A DNA stretch of 11,915 bases, taken from the NCBI GenBank assembly GCA_003456855.1, contig DMOO01000093.1, forward strand, positions 1-11,915. Direction: 5' to 3'. Made by a program: the position numbers and the translations under genes. Source of the stretch: Sphaerochaeta sp. (GTDB lineage: Bacteria; Spirochaetota; Spirochaetia; Sphaerochaetales; Sphaerochaetaceae). A model generated the notes under the pieces. That model did no database searches, was not told where the DNA came from, and worked only from the letters and a program-made list of their open reading frames with translations. This document shows positions 1-7,537 of this stretch, in pieces. Position 1 is the first letter of the stretch. Every line of letters begins with the position of its first letter.

Positions 1-1053
1 GTGGGCATCGATTCTCAGATACGGGCCGCCTGCAGGGACAATCGAATAGGTTATGTCATTGCCCTTAACGACGGTGGTATGGATGTCGGATACAGAGAGT
101 ATTTCATTAGAGCCCACTGTCGCCGTCTCGCTTGCGGCATTGCAGGCCTCAATCATCGCAGGCTCCCTGAACTGGTCCAGAAGAGCTGCCGCCCAGTCTG
201 ATGCAGAGTAGATCTCGGTTCCATCGAAATGCTCGCCAGGACTAAGGCTGAAATTGCAGTACTGGTGGGATGCGTCATTGCCTGTGGTGTTCCTGTATAC
301 GAGGAAGTCCTGAACGGTTCCGAGTTCTGTATATGTCACCCTAGCATGCCGGTACTGTCTGATGCTCTTGGAAAGGCCTATGGCCTTGTTCCCTGTCACT
401 TTCAGGTTGCTTCCGTCAAGGGTCGGTAGCAAATCCTTTGAAAACGAGGGGAAGTTGATCTGAAAGAGCCTGAGCTCGCCCAGGTTGTCGAACCGGTAGA
501 CATAACCGAGCTCATAAAGCATCTTGTTCAGAATGTCCCTGCAGCTCTGACCGCCATCGACAACCTTGAACACCCGGTCGGTGACTGTCATGCATTGTGA
601 GGAAACCGTCACCCCTACAGTCGAACAAATGGCAGAAACCGCAGACGATGCGGTGCAGTCCATAAGGGTATGCCCCGTCTCAATAAACGGTCTGTTGAAC
701 AAACGTGTGCCGACATCCTCCATTGTGATGTTCAGTGCCTGCTCGCCGGAGTTTGTAACGGACCATGAGAAGCTGGTCGAGATGAAGCCCGTGAAGATTA
801 CATCAGATCCATCCTTGAGCACTGCACGGACATCGAAATCAGTGCCGATTATGTCCTCAATTGACGGACAGTCTCTGGATATCTGAAGTGTCACCTGGTT
901 GCTTGAACTCTTCAAGTTGTCAAGAAGCTGCTCGGTGATTCTTATGCTATGCCGGACTATCTGGGAGTCTGCCACAGTTTGTTGGGCCGAGTGGCCTGAA
1001 GGCAGGTCATCCCCGGTGAATGTCAGAATCAGATTGGGTTTGGAAAGTGTCAT
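1..1053 (-). CDS. Tail hub / baseplate-like protein, 3' end outside window
   Basis: This frame is open for 351 codons from ATG at 1053 to the left edge, so the C-terminus is missing. A GGAG site lies 7 bases before the ATG, and the start overlaps the tape measure stop as ATGA, which suggests translational coupling. The N-terminal ~120 residues are rich in beta strand, with a run of the kind 'DVIFTGFIS' around residues 84-92. Residues ~168-200 (GQSCRDILNKMLYELGYVYR, then FDNLGELRLF) resemble the segment in gp27/gpD-like tail hub proteins where a short helix precedes a strand pair. Position directly after the tape measure fits a tail-tip protein that organises the distal end and carries fibers. 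The family assignment rests on pattern and position, not on a search. It could instead be a Dit-Tal type protein, and any lysozyme or peptidase domain would lie beyond the window. Confidence 0.72.
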   Translation of the reverse strand, partial: MTLSKPNLILTFTGDDLPSGHSAQQTVADSQIVRHSIRITEQLLDNLKSSSNQVTLQISRDCPSIEDIIGTDFDVRAVLKDGSDVIFTGFISTSFSWSVTNSGEQALNITMEDVGTRLFNRPFIETGHTLMDCTASSAVSAICSTVGVTVSSQCMTVTDRVFKVVDGGQSCRDILNKMLYELGYVYRFDNLGELRLFQINFPSFSKDLLPTLDGSNLKVTGNKAIGLSKSIRQYRHARVTYTELGTVQDFLVYRNTTGNDASHQYCNFSLSPGEHFDGTEIYSASDWAAALLDQFREPAMIEACNAASETATVGSNEILSVSDIHTTVVKGNDITYSIVPAGGPYLRIDAH

Positions 1054-3854
1054 GATATAACTCCGTAATAGGACAGCTGGTCAAACTCGTCCCGGATCAT
1101 CCTTGCAAAAGCTCGCATGCCTCCGTCTCCCACGATAGGAGCTTCTTGATAGATGTTGATGGTCACATGGGTGGCACCCTGATAGCCGGCCGACGAGACT
1201 GCAGTCGCGGTTGAGGTAGTCCCTGTCGCGGACTGCTCGAACGCTGCATCTATGTCATTCCACTTTCCTCTGATATATGAGCCGTAGTCTCCGGGACTTC
1301 CAGGATCGGAGGTCCTGAGCCCCGCAAACGGCTGCCATCCCATGAGGTTCAATGATGCAAGCCAGTTCATCAGAGTCGCGACCCAATGCTGGAGGGTCTG
1401 AATCACATACTGGATTGTTCCGGTGACCGTCACGAACACCTTTGCAAATACCTTGAATACAGGTGTCAGGGCCTGAAGGATATTCGAAATCACGCTTATG
1501 ACAGGCGTCAGTGATGAGCTTATCACTTGTATGATAGGTTTCAGAACAATGCCCAGAATATCGAATACTCCCATCAAAAAGTTGGCAGAATCCCTTACCA
1601 AGGGCATCAGATCCTCAAACACGGGTATCAGTATTTCACCGATCACACGTCCAAGTTCCTTGAGCGGTTCAATGCCAAACTGCACGAACTCGTTGAGTAT
1701 CGGGCCGAGTGTCTCCGACAGTCCCTGGAACACGTATTCAAGTGCGGTTGCTATCGCTCCGAGAAGCGGTCCCATTGTGGCCATATTCTGTGCAAGCTTC
1801 CCGGCCACCTCCCCTGCCTGCCCGAGACTGGACGTCATGGAGGATATGACAGAAGCACCGAAAGCCGAACCTTGTTCAGTTGTTGCCCCGGTAAGTTTGG
1901 AAGCAAAGCCACCCAACTTGTCGCCGAGCGTCTGAAGAAAGGTTTTCGTGCCATTCTCCACCGCATCCTCGACATCCTCGATTGAATCAAGCACAGGATC
2001 GATTGAAGTGGAAATGTCATCGGCATGATCGGACAGAAATCCCTGGAACCATGATACGAAGCCAGAAACATCATCCCCGAACATGTTCTCGAAGGCGGAA
2101 GATATCTTCTCCCACTCCTCAGACCATCCGTCCTTGAGGTCACCGAATGCCTGCGCTCCCCAATCCTTCAGGAAAGACCCGATGGATGAGAACGAGGTCT
2201 TAGCGGCTTCGTAGTATTCATCCGATGTCTTTGCGGTCCAGGTTGCAAGCTTCTCCCCGATTGTCGTGGAACTGTCTGCAGACCACTTCTCGATGGCAGG
2301 AGAGAGCAGTTCATTGATCTCTGCAACCATCTCGGCACCGATTTCCTTGACACCAGACAGTCCCTGTTTCGCCGATGCAAAATATGCATCTGAGGTAGAG
2401 CGATAGCTGTCAGCCTTGGAGGTGTCCACTCCGAAGTCAATGTTCGCCAGCTTTCCGCCGAGGTCCAGTCCCATCCACTTCATGGCTTTGCCGACCCACG
2501 TGCTCTGGATCCATTCGCCGATGCTGTTCAGCGCATCCTCAATGGACTGAAGGAACACATCCTTGATGTGGAAAATACCGTATAGGATTCTGTTTCCTAT
2601 CCCCTTCATGGTGTTCAGGAACACTCCAGGGAGAGCCTTCACGAACTCCGTCACCATATCTCCAAGATGGCTGAGGACAATCCTCACAATCTGAGGTATG
2701 TTCCGGATGATTGTCCCGACTAGTTTCAGTCCATTGACCAAGGTTGAGATGATCTTGTCTATGACCTTGCCGACGGGAGAATCAAGCATCCAGTTTCCAA
2801 TCTTGTTGACCAGTTCGCTGATGTCGAATCCGACCTCATCACAATAGGAGGTCAGAATGTACATCAGGTAGTTGAAGATTCCATCTCCGATTGTCTTGAC
2901 GGTATCCGGGATGGCATTGAGCACCAGATCCAGCAGATTGGTTATGTTGGTCAGCGTGTTCTTGAAATGCGTGACAATGTAGTCCCCGATGAAGGAGATC
3001 AGATTTTTGATGTTGTCGAAACTGAAGAGCTTAGACAGCATCGAGGACAAGGTCTCTCCAATCTTTGAGAAGAACTCGGGGAAGTTCGACAGTGTGATCT
3101 TCACGTTCTGGATGAAGGTGTTGAACCTGTCGCTGAATGAAGACAGTGCATTATCGAACCTAGCAATCAAAGGCGCAAAGGAGAAGTTCACAAGATCTCC
3201 GATGCTCTGTTTTATATCTCCCCATGAGTTTTTTATATTTACAATGTGCTGTCGGGTATCTATTTGAGCAAGCTGGTCAGAATAGACCTTAAGTTTTCCG
3301 ATTACAACATCGACAGCCGCACCCTGAGCAAGTTGTTCCTTTGTAAGTCCAGAGACATCGATCCCTAGCTTTCGAAGTTGGGTGGTTGTACCGTTGTAGG
3401 TGTTGAGCAGAGTTGTCATCGAGGAGTTGAGATCCTTGCCGGTGACATTTGACAGATACACCGCCGCTGAGCTTATGCGCTCTATCTCGTCAGAAGATTT
3501 CCCCAAAGCCGCAAGTTCCGCCACCATGGACTCGATATCATCCTTCGAGGAAAGCGTCTGCCTTGAAAGGTTCCTGATTGTAGAGACAGCCTTGGAATAG
3601 GCGGAATTGTCTTTGAGGGCAATCTGGAGCTGCTTGTATTTCCGCTCCGCCTCCCAAAAGTCATTGAAGCATGATACACATGCATCCCCCAGTTTCTTGA
3701 GCGCAGCCAAAATGGCAGTGATGGTGAAGGCCTTCTTCAGTGTGTCGCCTGCCTTCTGGGCGACGTTTGACAGTGATGATATGTCGCCTTGGGCGGACTT
3801 GACTGCAGGCCCGATGTTGTTCTGGCCTGCTATGATGACCTTTGCGGTTGCCAT
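1050..3854 (-). CDS. Phage tail tape measure protein
   Basis: The 934-residue product sets tail length and is threaded through the tail tube during assembly. By the common rule of about 1.5 Å per residue it would specify a tail near 140 nm. AAGGAG lies 8 bases before the ATG. The N-terminal ~220 residues show the usual tape measure pattern: a short hydrophobic helix (~42-60), then a helical region with TGKDLNSSMTTLLNTYNGT and LRKLGIDVSGLTKEQLAQGA, typical of the PhageMin_Tail/TP901 type. The middle is alternating amphipathic and hydrophobic helices. Residues ~690-830 hold long hydrophobic stretches with PVISVISNIL-type motifs, expected of a protein that contacts or crosses the host membrane at ejection. 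The C-terminal ~100 residues are Gly/Ser/Thr-rich with a short beta segment (HVTINIYQ). No lytic domain is evident. It lies downstream of the lipoprotein gene and its terminator rather than directly after the chaperones. Confidence 0.95.
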   Translation of the reverse strand: MATAKVIIAGQNNIGPAVKSAQGDISSLSNVAQKAGDTLKKAFTITAILAALKKLGDACVSCFNDFWEAERKYKQLQIALKDNSAYSKAVSTIRNLSRQTLSSKDDIESMVAELAALGKSSDEIERISSAAVYLSNVTGKDLNSSMTTLLNTYNGTTTQLRKLGIDVSGLTKEQLAQGAAVDVVIGKLKVYSDQLAQIDTRQHIVNIKNSWGDIKQSIGDLVNFSFAPLIARFDNALSSFSDRFNTFIQNVKITLSNFPEFFSKIGETLSSMLSKLFSFDNIKNLISFIGDYIVTHFKNTLTNITNLLDLVLNAIPDTVKTIGDGIFNYLMYILTSYCDEVGFDISELVNKIGNWMLDSPVGKVIDKIISTLVNGLKLVGTIIRNIPQIVRIVLSHLGDMVTEFVKALPGVFLNTMKGIGNRILYGIFHIKDVFLQSIEDALNSIGEWIQSTWVGKAMKWMGLDLGGKLANIDFGVDTSKADSYRSTSDAYFASAKQGLSGVKEIGAEMVAEINELLSPAIEKWSADSSTTIGEKLATWTAKTSDEYYEAAKTSFSSIGSFLKDWGAQAFGDLKDGWSEEWEKISSAFENMFGDDVSGFVSWFQGFLSDHADDISTSIDPVLDSIEDVEDAVENGTKTFLQTLGDKLGGFASKLTGATTEQGSAFGASVISSMTSSLGQAGEVAGKLAQNMATMGPLLGAIATALEYVFQGLSETLGPILNEFVQFGIEPLKELGRVIGEILIPVFEDLMPLVRDSANFLMGVFDILGIVLKPIIQVISSSLTPVISVISNILQALTPVFKVFAKVFVTVTGTIQYVIQTLQHWVATLMNWLASLNLMGWQPFAGLRTSDPGSPGDYGSYIRGKWNDIDAAFEQSATGTTSTATAVSSAGYQGATHVTINIYQEAPIVGDGGMRAFARMIRDEFDQLSYYGVIS

Positions 3855-3872
3855 TGAGGATACTCCTTATGT

Positions 3873-3901
3873 AAAGAAAAAGCCCACCGAAATTGGTGGG
3901 C
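3873..3901 (-). terminator. Intrinsic terminator after the lipoprotein gene
   Basis: Read on the minus strand, a perfect 7-bp GC-rich stem (GCCCACC / GGTGGGC) with a 6-base loop is followed at once by TTTTTCTTT. It sits 20 bases after the lipoprotein stop and about 10 bases before the tape measure ribosome binding site. The plus strand has no T run after the stem, so it works in one direction only. Any transcript coming from the head genes must read through it to reach the tape measure gene. Confidence 0.85.
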
Positions 3902-3921
3902 GACGTAATCAAAAAATAATG

Positions 3922-4923
3922 CTATTCAATATCAAAAACCAATGCAAAGACTCCAGCGATATCATATGGATTGGTAGAGTAATAGACGGAAAGAATAGGA
4001 CATGAGACTTCTTTAATAACCATCTTTCCATTTTTCTCTTCCAACTCAAATGTGCTTGTCGCATTATACCCCTTGGTAATCTTAAGTGTCAGGGAATTGA
4101 AAAGCCTGTTTTTTGACACATCAAAGAATGAACTACTGAAATCCGTTCCTTCTATCACTTGTCTCAGTGTTCTATTGATGCTCTCGCTTGAAACATAAAG
4201 TGGCAGATCCAGCCATGTATTTCCAATGGAGTTCAAGATTTCCTTGCATTTCTCGGAGTTTTTCCAAGTTAATTTGTTTGCACTATTATAGATCTCTATG
4301 ATTTCAGGTTTGAGGTAATCAAGGTCATCGAGCACATACGTGGAATAGATGGAGTCAAGTTTGTTGAATATCTCAATTACCTTCTCCGGGTTGCCATAGT
4401 CTCTAGCCTTCTTTAATTCCTCGAATGTCTCCAAAAATTCAATCTTAATCTCAGCTTGATGAACATCACGCTCTTTCAACTCCTCAACAGTAGCGCAGTA
4501 CCATGAATATGAGGATTCTAGTTCCTTGAGCAATCCCTGTATCTCATTATAGTTTTTTTCATCGTACGCTATTTCACTTTCAGGTCCATATGTATTGATA
4601 TAGTTTGTATATGCCTCTTTGCACTGTTCATAGTACGCTTTGTTCCTTTCAATGGTACTTTCACTTGGAGTAATCTTTGCATATTCACCATTAACACGCT
4701 TGCTGGATAAAGAGAATCCAAAACTCCTTTTTTCAGGCAAATTGGAGAATGCATTTTCCTGTTCTGACCAATTGCTACTGCTTCCCTTGTAATATGAAGC
4801 GGTCCAACTGCTAACGTTGTGTTTTCCGTCATTAAACACAGCGTCCAAAAGCGTTTGACAAGACGTCAAAAACAGGACAATCAAAGCAACAACGATTGTT
4901 ACAATTGGTCTTAGTTTCCGCAT
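3922..4923 (-). CDS. Putative phage-encoded lipoprotein (moron-like cargo)
   Basis: The 333-residue protein starts with a lipoprotein signal: MRK, a hydrophobic stretch to residue 19, and the lipobox LTSC with the acylated cysteine at residue 22. Gln follows the Cys; in Gram-negative hosts with Lol sorting that would not be an inner-membrane retention signal. GGAGG lies 6 bases before the ATG. The mature protein begins with a Ser/Asn-rich linker. Charged helix-forming segments, probably coiled coil, span about residues 90-235, and a beta-rich end contains YNATSTFELEEKNGKMVIKE. I recognise no family. The codons are visibly richer in A and T than in the flanking tail genes. It sits between the tail chaperones and the tape measure, where structural genes are normally adjacent, and has its own terminator. 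These traits suggest lysogenic conversion or superinfection exclusion cargo, but that function is inference. I found no convincing promoter in the 66 bases upstream. Confidence 0.82.
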   Translation of the reverse strand: MRKLRPIVTIVVALIVLFLTSCQTLLDAVFNDGKHNVSSWTASYYKGSSSNWSEQENAFSNLPEKRSFGFSLSSKRVNGEYAKITPSESTIERNKAYYEQCKEAYTNYINTYGPESEIAYDEKNYNEIQGLLKELESSYSWYCATVEELKERDVHQAEIKIEFLETFEELKKARDYGNPEKVIEIFNKLDSIYSTYVLDDLDYLKPEIIEIYNSANKLTWKNSEKCKEILNSIGNTWLDLPLYVSSESINRTLRQVIEGTDFSSSFFDVSKNRLFNSLTLKITKGYNATSTFELEEKNGKMVIKEVSCPILSVYYSTNPYDIAGVFALVFDIE

Positions 4924-4989
4924 TATGATCCTCCAATAGTATCCAGTATCAAGTCAGCTTAATTCTATATAGGGGTATTACGCAAGTCC

Positions 4990-5603
4990 TCATTTAGACA
5001 TTCTATTCACTTTCTCGTTTAAATGTTTCCTGTATTCTGCCTGTATAACCTTCAGGACCTGCATCGTCATATAAGGTTGGTCTAGGATACCTCCAGGGAA
5101 CGGAAGCACCCTGAAATCACCTGAATCCGAATCGCAGATCGGCAGGAAGATGTCAGTTATGTACATCAGCCAGTGTCCGTATTCCGTGTACAGTTCCTCA
5201 TTGTACCTGCCGTTGAAAACCTCCTGTGAAAGGCTGGTTATTTCCCGTCTTCCACGTTCTGCTGGGTAAAAAAACTGGCTGAGGCATACTCCCCTATGAC
5301 CTTGCCTGTCAGGTCAAGCTTCTCATAGATGAAGGACGCCACATCCTCATTGGACATCTTCTGCTTCTCTGTTTCATAGAGGTTATGGTCCACAATGATC
5401 AGAGGAAGGACATCCTTGAAGAACTCCAGAAGTTCCTTCTGTCCCTTCTCATGCGCTTCCTTGAGCTGAATCATCTCCAGGGTAGGAAGTTCCTTGAGAA
5501 CCACATAAGCGTCATCGTCCTTCTCCTGCCCTATGATCGTTCCGAAGTCCACCCTCACCTTCTGTATCGCATTGTCGTATGCTTTCCTTCTTATGTAAGC
5601 CAT
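4990..5603 (-). CDS. Tail assembly chaperone, long form made by -1 frameshift (lambda gpGT-like)
   Basis: The short chaperone frame begins at 5603. After codon 112, a slip of -1 on the T7 run at 5268-5274 moves ribosomes into a second open frame that continues for 92 codons to TGA at 4990-4992, giving a 204-residue fusion. The extension begins YPAERGRREITSLSQEVFNG and ends KVNRMSK. It contains aromatic/acidic helical segments (EELYTEYGHWLMYITDIFLP). It has no good start codon and ribosome binding site of its own near its beginning, which supports expression only as a fusion. In lambda-like phages the equivalent gpGT bridges the tape measure and the tail tube subunits during tail assembly. The extension fills most of what otherwise looks like an empty 314-base gap. 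Here the next gene is a lipoprotein, not the tape measure, which is unusual. Confidence 0.82.
5238..5603 (-). CDS. Tail assembly chaperone, short form (lambda gpG-like)
   Basis: The 121-residue protein starts at ATG 5603 with AAGGAGG 7 bases upstream; that site lies inside the last codons of the tail tube gene, which ends at 5606. It is acidic and mostly helical, with DFGTIIGQEKDDDAYVVLKE near residues 19-38, matching the style of small tail chaperones between tube and tape measure genes. These proteins coat the tape measure before tube polymerisation and are absent from the mature virion. The identification rests on position, size and above all the in-phase slippery heptamer near its 3' end (codons 111-112). 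Ribosomes that do not slip read ten more codons and stop at 5238-5240. Confidence 0.8.
   Translation of the reverse strand: MAYIRRKAYDNAIQKVRVDFGTIIGQEKDDDAYVVLKELPTLEMIQLKEAHEKGQKELLEFFKDVLPLIIVDHNLYETEKQKMSNEDVASFIYEKLDLTGKVIGEYASASFFTQQNVEDGK
5268..5274 (-). promoter_or_regulatory. Programmed -1 ribosomal frameshift site (T TTT TTT)
   Basis: Seven T in a row on the minus strand are phased as AGT TTT TTT ACC in the chaperone frame, so they form a proper X XXY YYZ heptamer. Backward slippage on two Phe codons keeps full pairing in the -1 frame. The -1 frame is then open for 92 codons, while the zero frame stops 28 bases past the run. I see no strong stem-loop just downstream, only weak pairings, and no clear internal Shine-Dalgarno upstream, so the stimulator is unidentified. 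Confidence 0.8.
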
Positions 5604-5605
5604 AG

Positions 5606-6559
5606 TCAGTCCTCCTTATGATTGACAGTGATTGTAATCGGCTCAGTACTCCCTATGGAGAGAGCCTCACCGGAGAATGAGGAATCGATTATTCCGGCTC
5701 CTCCCACATTGCCGTCAGCTGACGTGATTGAGACATGCGGGATGTATACCTCGATGCTCTCTTCCGGATCCGATGTGGTGAATCTCAGAAGAAGGGCCAC
5801 CGTCGGGCTTGCAGGATCCTTGTAGTATGTGTTCCTCAAGGTGTCCACAGCATCCGAATATGGTATGGAGAAATCAACGGTCACACCTCTGAGTCCAGGG
5901 ACAGGCCTTCCGGAAAACAGACCGGAGCAATAGGTCGCAGGTGCATCCTCAGCTCCGTTGTCTATGCTGATGTTGCATTCCTTGACACATATGGTCTGTG
6001 ACACCGCGGCCTTTGCCGTTCCTCCTGCCGCGTACTTCAAAGTAGCCTGAGTACAGCGGTAAGAAGGCAATGTGAAGGAAAGGGTCTGAACCATCTGGGC
6101 ACCGGACTCGCCTGCATTCAGTTCCTTTACTCCGACAATGTCGATATCTACCTTGACATAATCCTGGGCCGCAGCAGAGATCTTGATGGATTTGACCGTG
6201 ACATCAGGATAGGTCTTCACAATTCCACCACGCGAGAGCAGAATGGTTGAAACAGGAAGCTCTGTATTCGGGGGAACCAGAGTATAGACATTCTCGTTCT
6301 TTCCTCCGAGCGCGGCTTCAAAGAGCCAGTCCGCGAATTCAGGCCGGAGAATGACAGATACTGATCCATCAACCTTGACGGAGATGACATCAGCCTGGTT
6401 GCGTGTCTTTGAGGCGAGAAGATTTCCCTCATCGCCCTTCTCGACTGTGGTCTTTATGGTTTCACCCGTAAGGTTGAGAAGAGTATCCGGGGTTACGGGC
6501 GTACCCCATGCGCTCTGAAGCCCCGCCTGACAGACGGAACCTGATCCTACTCGATACAT
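5606..6559 (-). CDS. Major tail tube protein
   Basis: This 317-residue protein should be the subunit that polymerises into the tail tube. The start at ATG 6559 has GGAGG 6 bases upstream. The N-terminus (MYRVGSGSVCQAGLQSAWGT, then PVTPDTLLNLTGETIK) matches the opening of tube proteins of the Phage_tube_2 kind, in which a Gly-rich segment and an 'AWGTP'-type motif precede the first strands. The rest is almost all beta strand, including GSVSVILRPEFADWLFEAALGG around residues 66-87 and a Gly-rich C-terminal part. The length exceeds the ~200-250 residues of many tube proteins, leaving room for a surface-exposed domain, perhaps Ig-like, that I cannot delimit. It lies between the probable tail terminator and the chaperone pair, as expected. 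The family name is from pattern memory. Confidence 0.83.
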   Translation of the reverse strand: MYRVGSGSVCQAGLQSAWGTPVTPDTLLNLTGETIKTTVEKGDEGNLLASKTRNQADVISVKVDGSVSVILRPEFADWLFEAALGGKNENVYTLVPPNTELPVSTILLSRGGIVKTYPDVTVKSIKISAAAQDYVKVDIDIVGVKELNAGESGAQMVQTLSFTLPSYRCTQATLKYAAGGTAKAAVSQTICVKECNISIDNGAEDAPATYCSGLFSGRPVPGLRGVTVDFSIPYSDAVDTLRNTYYKDPASPTVALLLRFTTSDPEESIEVYIPHVSITSADGNVGGAGIIDSSFSGEALSIGSTEPITITVNHKED

Positions 6560-6570
6560 GATGTACCTCC

Positions 6571-7017
6571 TTAGAAATCTTTTGTGTATCTGACCGAGAC
6601 GGAAACCTCGATCGCCTGTATGTTTCTGTTGCCCTCGACAGCGGGATAGAAGTCCGCATCGTCGATTGAGCTGAAGTCGACCTCACCGTCCAAGGTCATG
6701 TTTGTCTTGAGCAGCCTGTAAAGGGCGTTGTAGTACCCGTAAACCTTCCTTGTGAGGTTCTCCTGGCTGTCCTTCTTGCACATGACAAACACGGCAATGT
6801 TGAAGGTTGAGTCATCGCTTTCCGTGGTTAATGCTTCATAGTTTGCCCAGTTCGGCTGGATATAAAGCATCGTTTTCATTGGCATCTGGTCGGGGTCCGG
6901 GAATTCAATGGCCACATTACGGTCGCCAATCAGATCAAGATTCTCACCCAGATACGTGTTGAGCTGACCTTGTATGACAAGCTTCATGGCATTTAGGATT
7001 GTCAGTTCATTTCGCAT
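6571..7017 (-). CDS. Putative tail terminator / tail completion protein
   Basis: I place the start at ATG 7017, giving 148 residues (MRNELTILNAMKLVIQGQ...). This ATG has AGAGGAAGG just upstream, whereas the frame's longer form begins with an Arg-rich stretch that is simply the out-of-frame end of the preceding gene. The start overlaps the previous stop by 11 bases. The protein has an N-terminal helix, then strands with IEFPDPDQMPMKTMLYIQP (residues ~35-53), and ends in an 'IQAIEVSVSVRYTKDF' strand. That alpha/beta layout and its place directly before the tube gene fit the family that caps the finished tube and joins it to the head (lambda gpU/gpZ-like role). Sequence alone does not separate terminator from other head-tail joining proteins. 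Confidence 0.65.
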   Translation of the reverse strand: MRNELTILNAMKLVIQGQLNTYLGENLDLIGDRNVAIEFPDPDQMPMKTMLYIQPNWANYEALTTESDDSTFNIAVFVMCKKDSQENLTRKVYGYYNALYRLLKTNMTLDGEVDFSSIDDADFYPAVEGNRNIQAIEVSVSVRYTKDF

Positions 7018-7537
7018 TTGCCTTCCTCTGCGCGGCCTTCTCGGCCCTGTCGATCTCCTTCTGCACAAGCTCGTCCAAACGTTGCCTGTAGGATGAACCC
7101 TGCAGATAGCTCTTTGCAGGCGCTTCAATCCAATCAACAGGTTTCAGCGTTATCTGATGCTTCTTTATCCATTTGTCTCCGACTTTGAAGGTCAGGAACT
7201 CTCCTTTTTTAGCCTTGATCGTCGAACCCTTCGCAAGAGCATAGCCGTAGAGGATGTTGTCATGTTCAGCTCTGGGTGAGATCTTCACTGCAGCCCCGGA
7301 CTTGAAGACCTTTGCTGTCACACTCTTGTAAAGTGTCCGGCTATGATTCTTGAGAAGCGAAGTGTAGTTCCTCTTCACAGCCTGTTTGACAGATGTTCCG
7401 ATCCCCGAAAGCACTCTGCGCCTCATGGACTTGCGGTTTCCATGAAGGTGTTCCAGCATGGCCATTGCCTCATCAACATCCGCTTTGACATTGATGAGGC
7501 TTTCTCCTTGGAACTGGCCGTTCATTCGTCTGCTCAA
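7007..7537 (-). CDS. HK97 gp10-like head-tail joining / tail completion protein
   Basis: The 176-residue protein has the profile of the HK97 gp10 family: an N-terminal helix (ADVDEAMAMLEHLHGNRKSM), a basic patch (RRRVLSGIGTSVKQAVKRNY), a beta-rich middle (LYKSVTAKVFKSGAAVKISP) with a 'GYALAKGS' turn, and a long basic C-terminal helix. Such proteins act at the head-tail interface or in tail completion. The best start is TTG 7537, because GGGAGGTGG lies about 5-7 bases upstream and the TTG overlaps the previous gene's TGA as TTGA. The first in-frame ATG (7525) would leave a poorly spaced ribosome binding site. A non-ATG start with overlap could hold its level below that of neighbours. In this cluster it directly follows the connector gene, with no separate head-closure gene between them. 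Confidence 0.75.
   Translation of the reverse strand: MSRRMNGQFQGESLINVKADVDEAMAMLEHLHGNRKSMRRRVLSGIGTSVKQAVKRNYTSLLKNHSRTLYKSVTAKVFKSGAAVKISPRAEHDNILYGYALAKGSTIKAKKGEFLTFKVGDKWIKKHQITLKPVDWIEAPAKSYLQGSSYRQRLDELVQKEIDRAEKAAQRKANAK

Noticed and set aside
1498..1985. Two overlapping plus-strand open frames of about 150 codons within the tape measure gene
   Set aside because: They lie wholly opposite a well-supported tape measure gene, have Ser/Pro- and His/Arg-rich compositions typical of antisense frames, and no good ribosome binding site.
3607..4005. Plus-strand open frame of 132 codons covering the 5' end of the tape measure gene and the terminator
   Set aside because: It is antisense to the tape measure start and lipoprotein end. 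It runs through the terminator hairpin and shows no family features.
4924..4989. Possible promoter for the lipoprotein gene (TATAGA- and GATACT-like hexamers in an AT-rich gap)
   Set aside because: No -35 element stands at 16-18 bases from any of these hexamers, and the best TTGATA pairing would put the -10 on the start codon. A promoter is plausible but not supported.
7018..7137. Longer N-terminus for the tail terminator gene
   Set aside because: The extra 40 residues are Arg-rich, overlap the gp10-like gene in another frame and lack a ribosome binding site; ATG 7017 has one.
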